Part shown: positions 1 through 11,913 of the stretch, in pieces
Layout of the letters: the number at the start of each line of letters is the position of its first letter
Position numbering within the stretch: position 1 is the stretch's first letter
Notes under the pieces: generated by a model
What the model was told of the DNA's origin: nothing
What the model saw: the letters and a program-made list of their open reading frames with translations, nothing else
The model's database searches: none
Assembly (NCBI RefSeq): GCF_001680005.1
Contig: NC_033558.1
Coordinates: 464,501-528,500, forward strand
DNA length: 64,000 nucleotides
DNA from: Plasmodium coatneyi
Taxonomy: Eukaryota > Apicomplexa > Aconoidasida > Haemosporida > Plasmodiidae
Direction: 5' to 3'
Program-made: the position numbers and the translations under genes

Positions 1-383
1 ATTTTAGTACATTCCCTTCCTACATTTCTACCTGAACTATGAAAACCTAATGATTTTAATGCATACATATGAATACGTTATCATTGCGTCATTATCATTG
101 TTTTATCATTGTTGTTTGTTTGTTCACAAAAAAATTTTTTTGAGCAACATGCGCATCCTATAGTAGAGGGAAAAATAAGAACTTGCTACATACTCATAAA
201 ATAGCCGTAATGAATAGGTCAAAATTTTTACACTTCCCTTATTGAAGAATATAGAGGACCATATATAACCATGTGGGAAGAAGGAACAACATTTCCATAT
301 GGGAGGAACAACATTTTCCCTTAAAACACAGCTACATTATATAGAGAGGAAATATACACATATAAACAGTGACAGTAACGAAA
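1..383. other. Intergenic, 5' flank of KIR-1
   Basis: AT-rich non-coding sequence upstream of the first KIR gene. The stretch just before the proposed exon 1 (about 368-383, a GTGACAGTAACGAAA context) resembles the sequence around the exon 1 of KIR-3 near 6461-6480. This suggests related promoters or leaders. No gene, RNA or other structured element was recognised. Confidence 0.6.
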
Positions 384-1436
384 ATGTCTCCGCCGCATGT
401 TATCCTTTCTTTATGCAGAAAAGTGAACATGCATAATATGCATATTATGCACACATTACATATTATTTGTATAATGTACTATGATTACTAAAATAAAGTG
501 AAGGACAGGAATAAATATCTTTTACTAATTATCTCCTACAAAAGATGGACGACCCTTTGGATGCATTACCTTCAAGGAAAGCATATAAAGATTTCGATTC
601 TAGCCGAGAGAAAAATGGTACCTCTAGTCTCCAGCCTGCCATTCTGGTGATTAATCTCAAGATTGCATTGGCGGCATATCCAAATAATGAGGATTTTATG
701 GACAAGATTGCCCATGCCTGGTACTATGTGACGCAGCAAATGAAAAACGGGCATTTCAATGATGATCGCTGCAATTTTTTATATTTTTGGATTGGAAGCA
801 AATTGCCTAAAGAACTGGAGGGCGAAAAATTCCATAATGCTATGAATACGACATACAGAACCTTAATAGGGCAGTTGCATGAACATGCATGCCCCCAAAT
901 AACCACCAATGATGATGTTACTTGGTCTCTCTTCCAACAAAGAAAATTGGTATTCGACTATTATCATGACTACCAAACTATATTCGACGCATTACCACCG
1001 ACTGGTGATGGGGATAAAAAAAATTGGTGTAAAAGTGCTGCCTATAAGTCATATCTGGAAAGGGTTCTTGCAGTTTATGAGAACGTTGTTAATGGTTGTG
1101 CAAATGACCAAACTCATGATCCATGTTGTGCCAAATATAAAGAGAAGGTTGGGGAAATGTCCACTGGGACAGGTGACAAATATAAGGAATTATTAGGAAA
1201 AGAGTGTAATGCTGCAGCAGCAACAACCGAAGAGGAAGGTGTGCAAGCTGAAGATAGGGATACCAGCACCACTACAACCTCCCTCACCACCCCTATCGTA
1301 TCTGCCGCAATACCCATAGTGGCACTTCCATTAATGGCATTTTCCCTTTACAAAGTATAATTACAACAATTATTCCCCCTACGATTAAAAAATATATATA
1401 TGTATATATATGGACATATACACATATATATATGAA

Positions 1437-1477
<41 letters not shown>

Positions 1478-1843
1478 CCCCATATATAAGTGCACATATA
1501 TGTATATATCCATATGTATATAAAATACACACATTTCCATACCTCTTCCTTTTCTTTCCTTTCGTAGTATGGTCTTCTACCTTCCTGGATACATAATACT
1601 TTTGGTAACCATTTTGGTAACCAACTTAAAGGAAGAAGAAAAAAACGATCCATTGGACGAGACTTTGACGACACATTAACAAACGATGGAACAGACACCT
1701 CACGGATAAGTTCCACACTATATTCAACGGACGAATCTACCATATATGATCGTGGTAGATCACCACCACCAACATCCAGAGGAAGGAAAAGGGAAAATAA
1801 TGGAAGACCAGGTCTTCAGAATATAAGTTATCAACGTATGTGA
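384..1843 (+). CDS. KIR-1: KIR/PIR-family variant antigen
   Basis: Three exons are predicted: 384-398 (MSPPH), 545-1354 and 1568-1843, all phase 0, giving about 366 residues. The large exon has the pir-type ectodomain: an LPSRKAYKDF start, a C-x-FLYFWIG motif, KLVFDYYHDYQTI, and a late cysteine cluster (HDPCCAKY). It ends in a hydrophobic membrane segment (AAIPIVALPLMAFSLYK), after which the donor GT follows directly. Exon 3 encodes a short basic, Ser/Thr/Asp-rich tail ending NISYQRM, the ending seen with small changes in the other KIR genes here. No signal peptide is visible, as is usual for pir proteins. Family knowledge: KIR proteins belong to infected red cells and are clonally variant. 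Their exact function is unresolved. Exon 1 is chosen by comparison with KIR-3 and is the least certain part. The + orientation matches KIR-2 to KIR-4 downstream. Confidence 0.85.
1438..1471. repeat. (TA)n microsatellite in KIR-1 intron 2
   Basis: An uninterrupted run of alternating T and A within intron 2 of KIR-1, flanked by further imperfect TATA-rich sequence (about 1386-1510). Confidence 0.9.
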
Positions 1844-2811
1844 TGTAATATGTACCATATTAAATGCGTAATGTTCCTCCTTCTTTTCTCCTGGGAGGAA
1901 GGAAGGTGTATAAATAAGCACGAATTTTATACAGTATGTAAGGGAAAGAAAAAAAATGGAAAATGACATTTTCCCCTTCTTTTTTTTCTTTCTTTTTTTT
2001 TTCATGTTAGCGGCAAAACATATTTAACACACCTGCCTCGTTTGTTCTTTTTTTTTTTTTTTTTTTTTTGTCCTTGATATAATTTATTCCAACAATTGTC
2101 CACTATAATAATTCCAACATGGTAATTCCCACTTTTTTTTTTTTTTTTTTTTGTTTTTGCCACATTTACATTTTTGAATAACTGTGCATAGAAGGGAAAA
2201 AGTACTGCAGAACGGAGGGAGGCAGAAAATATAAAGGAGAAAAAGAAGTATTGACCCCTTTTCAAAAGAGTATTTATATGTTTTAGGGAAGAAGAGAAAA
2301 ATAGAAAAAATAAAATAAAGGAAATAAATGAAAATAAGGAAAAATTAATACGTGCAAAGTAATCTGTGCTGCAGAGTGGGGGAAAAGCTCAAATAGAACA
2401 TGATATAACGTGCCCATCTTTCACATAAATGAGCAATCTGTTATGTATTCATCATGAAATAGAAAAAATAAGGGAGAAAAGAACTAAAGGAAAGAAAAGT
2501 AAAAAGAAAATTTTTTTAGCTCCCTGAGGAAATTCCGTCCCTTCTCCTCTACATACACGTAATAGTGGAAAGCCCGTAGGTAATTATATATATTATTCTA
2601 AGTAATCATGCAGAATACACCAATACAATAATAAACTACATGAATAGAAGGAATGTATATGAAAAAATTCGTTGCCCCTCTTTCTTCTCTTTTCTTTCCT
2701 TTTTTCTTTTTTATTCTTTTTTTTTTTTGTACATTCTTCAGTTCCTTAAGAAATTGCTCCTCCAACATTTCTGGCTTTAAGTATATGTACATATGCCATA
2801 AATTTCATACC

Positions 2812-2874
<63 letters not shown>

Positions 2875-3145
2875 TATATGTATATATTCGTACATTGTAT
2901 TAACAACGCTCATGGTATAAACAATGTTACTTGAAAAATTGGAACAATATATATGTACATTGTTTTCTAAGAAAAATATAAGAATTCGAATAATATGTAT
3001 TCGTCCATAACTTTAATAATCCTGGACAATTTTGTACAAAATTTATGCATTTGGACATTCTACATCTATGGACACATATAAGGAAAAACACATTCTTTAA
3101 CATAAATTTTATTACATATACAAATTACTTACGTGAACTATAACC
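1844..3145. other. Intergenic between KIR-1 and KIR-2
   Basis: Non-coding. It holds T homopolymers (2048-2069, 2132-2152), purine-rich stretches around 2280-2510, and a long (TA)n microsatellite at about 2821-2872. A segment near 2748-2790 (a TTCCTTAAGAAATTGC-type sequence) has a similar counterpart near 6225-6260 upstream of KIR-3, so part of this is a shared KIR 5' flank. No convincing gene is seen. Confidence 0.6.
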
Positions 3146-5432
3146 ATGTCAACATCAACAAACGTAAGAGAAGAATTACTAGTTATTTCTATGCTTGTTT
3201 AGGATGTTCACATAAATATAGTGCACGGTAAACCTATTGCGGTATATAATTGAAATATAGGAATATATGGAAGCACCTACTTACATATATTCCACTCTTT
3301 CCACTTCCTTCTTTCGTCAATTATATGTTCGCAGCTCCTGGGTCCAACAAGGTTACCTGCACATGAGTACTTCTATGGCCCACTTAAGGAAAACAACGTC
3401 GCCGCTCAGAATTGCCAACATGACAGCAACTTCAGTAGTATACAGAGCCAACTAAGCACTTGTAGCGAAGGTAAAATTTCAAGTTTAGCTCACCAAATTG
3501 AAGGAGCCTACTGCTTTGTGTCTGGATTGAAACCATACAAAAAGTATCCAAACTATAAAGACCGTTGGTATTTCCTCTATTATTGGATAGGAGAACAAAT
3601 ATGGAATGAACTGAAAAGTGGAACAGAAGGGAGCGACAAGTTTTCAGGCTGCTTGGATGAGGTTTGTAAAATTATAAAGAGTAAATGTGAAAGTGAAGGT
3701 GCAGGGGAGGAATGTAAACTTACTTGTAGTAATAATATTGACCATAACACTTTCACGAATAGAAAAACAGTATTCGACTTCATCAGCAATTCCAATTACA
3801 TACAGGATTATTTACATAGTGGTGATTCCGACTGTAATGAAAAATGGTCCACTTACAAGCAGAACATAGAACCAGCATGCGCTGCTGTGCAAAAATATTG
3901 CTCACCAGAAGGGGAAGGTATAAAAAATAGTGACCCATATTGTGGAGAACCTTATCAGAACGATAAAGCTCCCTGTACCGGGACACTACAAATATGGACA
4001 TGTAAATCACCACCTACAGAAATAAAAGATACGGCATGTTCCCACGCTACTGGGGACTTACAGACCTTGCCCATATTAGATCCACCTCCCTCCCTAATCG
4101 ACGAAGCGGTACGTGGTGCCACCATCAGAGCAAGCATCACCTCTGTACTTGGCACCTTAGGACTAACGTCAGTTCCTTTTCTGCTATATAAAGTACACTT
4201 AAAATTGAAATATGAACAACTTAACTAATAAGCACACCATCCATTTCTATATAAACAATAATTGCAGAATAAACATCAAATTTTATATATAGGTATATGT
4301 GTAAAAATTCTTCCTTCCTTAGACCACCTTCCTTCCTCCTTAGATCTTTTCATCCCTCCTGCTCCTTAGATGCCTTCCTTCCTTTTTCCTTAGATCTCTT
4401 CCTTCCCCTTAGACCTCCATTCCCTTCCTTCCTTCCTTAGACCCCTTTCTTTCCTTTTATCCTCCTCCTTAGACATCCTTCCCTCCACCCTAAGAACCTT
4501 CCACCTACCACACCTAACACAACCTCCTTCCTTCCATCTTTAACAACCCACCTAACAACCCACCTACCACCCTAACAATCCTTCTTCCTTCCACCTACCA
4601 TCACCCTAACAACCTTCCTTCCAACAACCACCCACCTAACAACCCACCTTCCTTCCACCAACCACTGAACAACCATCCAACCACCCTACCACCACCACTA
4701 ACAACCTTCCCTTCCACCACCCTAACAACCCACCTACCACCACCCTAACAACCCACCTACCACCACCCTAACAACCCACCTACCACCACCCTAACAACCC
4801 ACCTACCACCACCCTACTACCACCACCCTAACAACCCACCTACCACCACCCTAACAACCCACCTACCACCACCCTAACAACCCACCTACCACCACCCTAA
4901 CAACCCACCTACCACCACCCTAACAACCCACCTACCACCACCCTAACAACCCACCTACCACCACCCTAACAACCCACCTACCACCACCCTAACAACCCAC
5001 CTACCACCACCCTAACAACCCTCCTTCCAGCTACCACCCCCTAACAAACCTTCCTTCCACTTACCGCCCTAACAACCTTTCTTCCACCGTACAACGCCAA
5101 ACAACCTTCCCTTCCACCTACCACGCCTAACAATCTTTTCCTTTTTAACCCTTCCTTCCCTTTAGTATAAACCATGGTCTTCCTGGTTCGGTAATCACTC
5201 CTCGGGAAATGGAGGAAGAAGCGCCAGAAAGAGAAGATCCACCAGGAATGAATTCGACACATTAACGGACGATGCTTCCACAACAGATTCCATACTGAAT
5301 GCAAGCGAAAATTCCACAGTAGGATCTGGTGCATACAACGCAAGACCGTCTACCAGAGAAGGAAGGACATCCGCTAGAAGAACAAATAGTAATACACTCG
5401 GGCGCCAGAATGTAACTTATGGTCGCATGTAA
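3146..5432 (+). CDS. KIR-2: KIR/PIR-family variant antigen
   Basis: Predicted exons are 3146-3163 (MSTSTN, donor GTAAGA), 3335-4192 and 5166-5432, about 380 residues, all junctions phase 0. Exon 2 opens with a GPTRLPAHEYFYGP segment and has YCFVSGLKPYKKY, RWYFLYYWIGEQIW, NRKTVFDF, several conserved cysteines (DPYCGEPYQND) and a terminal membrane segment ending FLLYK. Exon 3 starts YKPWSSWFGNHSSGNG, is rich in Arg, Ser and Thr, and ends NVTYGRM. The YKPWSSWFGNHSSGNG start recurs nearly unchanged in KIR-5, KIR-6 and KIR-8, so these share an exon 3 subtype distinct from KIR-1, KIR-3 and KIR-4. Exon 2 is closest to KIR-5 by eye (same length, 858 nt). Intron 2 is unusually long because of a 23-nt tandem repeat. 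Confidence 0.88.
4722..5020 (+). repeat. 23-nt tandem repeat in KIR-2 intron 2
   Basis: About 12-13 near-identical 23-nt units made of CTAACAACCCAC followed by CTACCACCACC, with one shortened unit near 4805-4825. Degenerate CTAACAACC/CCTTCCTTCC sequence flanks it on both sides (about 4310-5160). The same C/A/T-rich motif family occurs in most of the other KIR and SICAvar introns of this window, always with the C-rich strand on the coding strand of the host gene. Confidence 0.9.
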
Positions 5433-6466
5433 GACCTGGAAGGGAAAGCAAAGGGGAATGTTCTCTCCTCAAGGGGGCATAATTAACCATCATGAAGCTT
5501 ATACGCAGTGTAGGAAAGAAAAAAAAGAGACACATTCCTTCTTTTTCCTTCCATTCCTTTCTTTCCTTCTTATTCCTTCTTTCCTTCTTTTTCCTTCTTT
5601 TTCCTTCTTATTCCTTCTTATTCCTTCTTATTCCTTCTTATTCCTTCTTATTCCTTCTTATTCCTTTTTATTCCTTCTTATTCCTTCTTTTTCCTTCTTA
5701 TTCCTTCTTATTCCTTCATTCGTTTTTGTTTTTTTGTTTTTTTTTTTTTTTTTTAAAAAGTAAAAATGAACACACAACTTTCTCTCTCTTTTTATATACT
5801 ACATTTTCACTCCATATTGGGGTTACTTATTTTATAAATATGTGCATGTTCCCATTCTCCTCCTCCTCTTGACTGAATGCGCATAAGTATGTACACACAC
5901 CTTATAAGGATGGAAGAAGGAAGAATAAGTGATCCACATATGCATAAGAACTGCCCCCTACTTATATGAACAATTTTTAATTAATCTTTTTAGAAAATGG
6001 GAACAAAGCACAAGTTAATAGTGTATGTTAAACTTCCTACCCCCCAAAAGCAAAAGAATTCCAATCCTCCATATATTTAATAATTCCGACGTGTAAACAA
6101 ATATTAATAATATAATGGCACATGTAAACAAATCCCATTACCATCGAATATATATAATAAATAAAGCACAAAAGCATAAGGAGGGATGTGTAGGATGTTA
6201 AACTATTCCTTTTTTTTTTTGGTACATTTTTGAATTCCTTAACAAATTGCCTCCATATTTGCTCAATTCTATGCAGGATAATTTAATATATACGTATAGG
6301 ATATTTTGATTTAATAGAAATGGAACAATATGTATTATTCAGAGAAATAAGAATTTAATGTTCATTCGGAATCATTGAACAAGAATAATAATCGTACTCT
6401 CTCCTTAGAATATATGATTAACAGTTTAGAATAAACTATGCACAGTAGTATTCATAAACCGTGACA
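5433..6466. other. Intergenic between KIR-2 and KIR-3
   Basis: Holds a pyrimidine minisatellite (listed separately, 5540-5730) in the KIR-2 3' flank, T-runs, and an AT-rich 5' flank of KIR-3. Open frames through the minisatellite are low-complexity Phe/Ser/Leu strings and are not considered genes. Confidence 0.6.
5540..5730 (+). repeat. 10-nt pyrimidine minisatellite (TTCCTTCTTA)
   Basis: About 17 units of TTCCTTCTTA with single-base variants (TTCCTTCTTT, TTCCTTTTTA) run without interruption downstream of the KIR-2 stop codon. The strand shown is almost pure pyrimidine, so the tract is a homopurine/homopyrimidine element that could form triplex (H-DNA). That property is inferred only from composition. 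Confidence 0.85.
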
Positions 6467-9389
6467 ATGACAGTCACGAAGTTGCCGCAGGTTCATTCAT
6501 TTGTTCCATTAAAAGGGGGGGATACATAACTATTATGAATATAATTCCCGTGTGTGACCTAATAAATTTATAAGTAAAAATGTATAGCACACATATATTC
6601 TCACAATGAAATTTGTAGGAGGATCCTTTAAAGGACCTACCCTCACGGAAAATATACTATGAATTAAATGATGCCACAACGAAACATAAAAAATTGGACT
6701 GCGATAGTGATATGAGTAATATATTGGGAAAGTACATTAAAAATAAAACTACTGAGAATAAAATCATGGGAGCATTCTGCTATGTGTATGAAATGGAAGA
6801 GATTGAACGGGAAGGAGGAAGGTGGTGCGATTACCTATATTATTGGATGGGTGAAATAATGTCAGAGAGTGTGAGAAGCGCAGAATTTAAGAATGTTATG
6901 AGTGAATGTTACAGCAGAATGATGGATTATAAGGAAGGGAGTGTATGCATCCCCGTGTACCCTGGTGATGACAGTAAGAAGTTCATAGCATTAAAGAAAG
7001 TATCTGATTACCAGGGAGACAAGGACTTTATAAGAAGAAAAGAAGAGAATGCAGGAGGACAGTGCCCTGTGCAATATGGAGCATACCTACAGGATGTACA
7101 GAGTGCTTATGAAGTTATACGTCAAGAATGTGTAAAGAATAAGGGGAAAGATTGGTGTGATGATTTTGTGGAGTGGTATCCGAATTATACACAGGAGGAA
7201 GAGTTAACATTGGAATGTACACCAGCAAAGGGTACACTTGAGGTTCGTTCTTACTCGTTCAACATGCACAATTCCACAGTGCACATATAGTACCCTTTTT
7301 ATATTACAATAAGGATAAGAATATGTGAATATATTCTTCTATTTATATATGTAGGATCAACTCTTAAGTAAGTTACCCTCAAGGAGTATGTATAATGAGT
7401 TCAATAATAATAAACCCAATTGCAGCCAGGCGGATAATAGGATAGAAAGTATGGAACAAGAGTTAAGGGGTAAATTAGCTAATCATGAACACATGAATAA
7501 TTATATGGATAGAATTGTAAGAGTCTGGTGTTATGTAGCTGATAAAAATGCAGGAAGTCAGTCCCCCGCGAAACTCTGTAATTTAATGTACTTTTGGTTG
7601 GGGGATGTAGTATATAAGGGAGGGATGGACACAGGTAAATTTAGAGGAGCCATGAATACAATATACACGACATTAGCAAAGTATTTCCCCGGATATGATT
7701 GTACAGATGTATACCACAACAAGGGCAAGCATCACTTCGATCAGATGAAGAAAATATTTAACTATTACCACGACTTTAATACCATATGCGCGCAGTTACA
7801 GAAGAATGAACCTGGTTATGAGAAGAATTATCACGGTTACCTAGCAGAAGTTGCTTCAGCCTATGAACACATGGGTCAACACTGTGGTAGGAACCCTGGA
7901 GATCCATATTGTAGGGAGTTCGAGGGGAAATATGGGAAATACGGGAATGGAAAATTATCAAAAGAAGCATGTACTAGAATATATGAAGGAAAAACTACAG
8001 AAGATGTAGAGGATAGGGAAGATTCAGGGGACGAAGGATTGACTGCCGGCGGGGAACCTGGAGGGTGTGGTGGACTGCGACGGGAAGTGTCAGGAAAATG
8101 TCCCCAGGACGCAGGAGTTATGAACAGTGCAGGAGGTCCAAGAAGTCCAGTTAATTCAGGAGTTTTACTGGAAAGTTCAGCAGGTCCAGCACACACCACA
8201 TCAGGAGCAGCCACCCCTACGACCATCACTACTGCAACCATCTCTTCAGCAATTGGTACAATAATAGCATTACCAACACTTGCTTTCCTTTCATACAAGG
8301 TAATTACCACAGCCGAGAGCACAACATACAAACGTTTGGAAGTATATAATTAATTACATTCTAATAAATATATACACTTTTTTTTTTTTTTTTTTTTTTT
8401 CTTAAAAGAATAAGCATAGAATGAGCTCTATTATACATATGTACTACATTCTCTCCACCCCTAACACAACCATCCTTCCATCCTACCACCCTTAATAACC
8501 TTCCTTCCACCAACCACCACCCTTACACCCTTCCTTCCTTCCACTCGTAAAAACCCACCTACCATCACCCCTAATACAATTATCCTTCCACCAACCACTC
8601 CTAACAACACTCCTTCCTTCCACCTACCACGCCTAACACAACCTTCCTTCCACCTACCACGCCTAACACAACCTTCCTTCCACCTACCACGCCTAACACA
8701 ACCTTCCTTCCACCCTAACTCCCCAAACACAACCTTCCTTCCAACCTACCACCCCTAACAACCTTCCTACCACCAAACAACCTATCACCTAACAACCTAC
8801 CACCTAACAACCTATCACCTAGGAACCTATCACCTAACAACCCACCTACCATCACCCTAACAATCCAACTACCACCACCATAACAACCTTCCTTCCACCC
8901 TACCACCTACGACCACCCTAACAACCACATACCACCCATAACACCCCTTCATTCTACCACCCCTAACACAACTTCCTTCCACCCTACCATCTACCACCAC
9001 CCTAACAACCCACCTACCAACCACCTAACAACCTTCCTTACACCCTAACAGAATTTTTTTTTTCTTTTCCTTCTTAGTATACCAATTTATTCTCTGGAAT
9101 AGGTGGAACGCTCTCCCTTAAAAGAAAAAGAAGATCAACCAACTCTAACTTTGACAACACTCTAACGGACGACGATACTTCAACGTACAACTCAACATAT
9201 GATTCAAAAGAAGTTTCAACCACATATTCTACAACAGCAGACACATCAACAATAGGTGATTCAACAATGGATGGATCTACCATATATAATGGATCACCAC
9301 GTGTTGGAAAGGGAACCAATAATGGTAGAAGTGGAAGGAAAGGTCAACAACAACAGAATAGAAATAATATAAGTTATGGTCGCATGTAA
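6467..9389 (+). CDS. KIR-3: KIR protein with two ectodomains
   Basis: Four exons are predicted: 6467-6490 (MTVTKLPQ), 6619-7242, 7355-8299 and 9078-9389, about 634 residues, compared with 358-393 for the other KIR genes here. Exons 2 and 3 each start with the KIR N-terminal motif (EDPLKDLPSRKIYYEL and DQLLSKLPSRSMYNEF) and each carry the ectodomain pattern (CDYLYYWMGEIM in one, CNLMYFWLGDVV and FNYYHDFNTI in the other). Only the second has a membrane segment (ATISSAIGTIIALPTLAFLSYK), preceded by a Gly/Ser/Pro-rich linker. Exon 4 is the Ser/Thr-rich tail ending NISYGRM. The intron between the two ectodomains has donor GTTCGTTCTTA, nearly that of KIR-4 intron 1 (GTTCGCTCTTA), which supports exon duplication including intron 1. 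Alternative reading: a truncated KIR followed by a separate KIR. The missing membrane and tail exons after the first domain, and the intact phase-0 splice, argue for one gene. Confidence 0.78.
8611..8713 (+). repeat. 30-nt tandem repeat in KIR-3 last intron
   Basis: Three consecutive 30-nt units (CCTTCCTTCCACCTACCACG plus CCTAACACAA) at 8611, 8641 and 8671, and the start of a fourth, within a wider CCTAACAACC-type tract (about 8450-9050) that fills the last intron of KIR-3. Confidence 0.85.
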
Positions 9390-10421
9390 TGCGTTCCTTC
9401 CCTTCCCTCCCAGGAAGGTGTAAGTAATACGCAATGTCCCCATTCCCGCCCAGGGCACTATAGTAAAGTGAAATACTTTCATATAAAAAAAAAAAAAAAG
9501 GAACATGCACTAACTTTTAAAATATAATATAAGCTCAAGGGGGAAGTAGAGCTCATGTAATATAATGCATATATATTCGGTATGTGAAAAATTATTTAGA
9601 ATTTAGATGTAAAGGAAAGCAAGGAAATGAAGGAAGGGAGCTCAGATCATATGATACACCTTCTGTATAAATAAAATTCTATATACTAATTCAAAGGAAA
9701 GGAATAAAAGGAAGAAGGTGTTACTTTTATTTATTAATCATAAATAGGAAAATATTTATACTATAGGAAATGCTCGTATATGCGTACACATATTCATTTA
9801 TATATTTAATTTGTACAATTCCTGTGTATTATATTTTCCTTCTGTTCATTCCATAAATGCATGCTCACTATTTGGAATATGAATAAATATACAGAATTCT
9901 AATGTAAAAAAAAAAAAAAAAATAGTGCTCTGCATGTGGATCTGTATACAATATTTGTTAACAATTCCTAATAATCCTTCAAAACAGCAGTAAAAAAATA
10001 AATCAGTTTTACGTACTGAAATTTCCCTTAAGAAAAAAATAGCACTTCTCTATATACATAATAGTTTAGGCGTATAAATAATAACACAGTACTCTGTTTA
10101 GTCACATACAATCCAATAACATAGTGTGTAAAGAGGGAATGTACAGAAAGAGTTTTTTTCCTTTTCTCTATTTTGTTATTCCACTAGGTTTATTCCTACT
10201 TTTGCCCTATTTATGCGTAAAAGTTTAATATAATACATAATAAGTTATCACTACTGGAAAATTAAATAATGAGTATTGTGTAGGGGGAGGGAAAGTTTGG
10301 TATATACCTGTTTATTATAGTCATTGTGGAAGAAGTGAATTCCTTAAATATATGTTCTGTATAAATAAGTAGAACCCAATTTAACATAAATTTCCCATAT
10401 ACACAAGAATGTACAGGAACA
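9390..10421. other. Intergenic between KIR-3 and KIR-4
   Basis: AT-rich, with an A-run at 9486-9499 and another at 9905-9921. No open frame longer than about 80 codons has KIR, SICAvar or other recognisable sequence. Presumed 3' flank of KIR-3 and promoter of KIR-4. Confidence 0.6.
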
Positions 10422-11913
10422 ATGGAGGAAGATCCGGAAAAAATACTGATGGTTCGCTCTTATGTGCTCGAGCAGGATACCTTAATATGTGTATAGTATT
10501 TTATAGTTAATGTAAAGGAGATGTACAAATGCTGCAATCCCCACTAATTATATTTATAGGACCGATGTTTTCAAGATTTACCTTCAAAGCTAAAGTACTA
10601 CAATAAGTTCGATGACCCTACTACATGTACCTGTCCCGATAACGATCAAATAAGCAAACAGTTGAAGCAAAATACTGAAATTGCAAACTGCGCCGATATA
10701 ATTGTAACTGCCGCATGTTGCTTATCTTCAATGAATAGCAACTATTTACCCAGTGATAAGAAGTGTGATGTTCTATATTATTGGATATGGGATGTGGTAT
10801 CAGAGCAATGTGCGAAGAGTCCGTTTCAGAGTACCATGGAAATAATTCATACTGCACTAAAAACATGGTCTGTCACAAGTATTTGCGAGAGTACATACAA
10901 TACTACCATTAACGAAGACCTATTCAAACATAGAAAAGCAGTATTTGATTATTATCATGACTTTAGTGAATTACAAACATTTTTCCAGAATAAGAATCCT
11001 ACATGTATTACTCCTTATATGGGTTACCTTCAGAAAATTAAAGCAGCATGCACTGCAGTGAAGGATGCTTGTCCAAATGAAAGTAGTGGTAATGACCCAT
11101 ATTGTCAATGGTTTAAAAGAGAAAATGGACAAAGTAAAAATTACTGTGATGATCAGAAACTGAACGAACTGAAATCTATACTAGAACTACAACCGAGAGA
11201 TAGGGAAGTAGAGAGTGTGAAGGAAGTTCATATGGGAGAAGGGCCACCAGGACAAGGACACATGGCAGCCAATAGAAACTCTTCCGCGGGCAACATCGCC
11301 CCAACCATATCCTCCGTTTTCTCTGTAGCAGGACTAGGCGCCGTCACCTTTTTCCTATATAAAGTAATAATAACCACTGAAATAGAAAGATTATGTAAAC
11401 AATATAACTAATATGTGTGCACACACGCACCATAACGAATATGCACGTACCATCATTCTTCTTTTTATATGAACAAACAAATGTAGAATGAACTTTTTTC
11501 TTTATATATGCAGCACATAAGTCACCCCCTCCCCCTTACACCATTCCTTATCACTCTCCTTTCAGTATACTTCCTTACCATCTTTGTTACGTGCACAATT
11601 TGGAGGAGGAGGAGGAAGGAACAATAACAACAGCAGTGTAAGCAACAATAGAAGCAGAAAAAGAGGAACATCTGCCAGAAGGCGGAATTCGGACCTATTC
11701 ACAGAAAATGCTTACACAACAGACAGTTCAACAATAGCAGAATCGACATTCGATTCAATAGACTCCTCAACAGTGTCTTCAGGAGTGGATTTAACAGAAA
11801 CTTCCATGCTATACAATGGTGGATCACTACAACGACCACCTAGAAGCGGAAGTGGAAGGGGGGCAAATAATAGGAACAAACAAGGAAGGAATATTCGTTA
11901 TCAAAACATGTAA
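10422..11913 (+). CDS. KIR-4: KIR/PIR-family variant antigen
   Basis: Predicted exons are 10422-10451 (MEEDPEKILM), 10560-11363 and 11566-11913, about 393 residues, all phase 0. Exon 2 starts DRCFQDLPSKLKYYNKFDD and carries CDVLYYWIWDVV, HRKAVFDYYHDFSEL, DPYCQWFKREN and a terminal membrane stretch (TISSVFSVAGLGAVTFFLYK). Exon 3 is longer than in its neighbours because of a Gly/Asn/Ser-rich insert (positions 11599-11650), and ends NIRYQNM. Its intron 2 (11364-11565) is short and lacks the CCTAACAACC minisatellite found in most other KIR introns here. This is the last of the four head-to-tail + strand KIR genes before the KIR/SICAvar cassettes. Confidence 0.87.

Noticed and set aside
5492..5872. 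Open frames of 114-126 codons in the KIR-2 3' flank
   Set aside because: They translate the 10-nt pyrimidine minisatellite into Phe/Ser/Leu strings in several overlapping frames, an artefact of low complexity.
8030..8240. Host CD99-like mimicry segment in a KIR protein
   Set aside because: Some P. knowlesi KIR proteins are reported to share stretches with CD99. The Gly/Ser-rich linker of KIR-3 shows no recognisable match by eye, and no search could be run.
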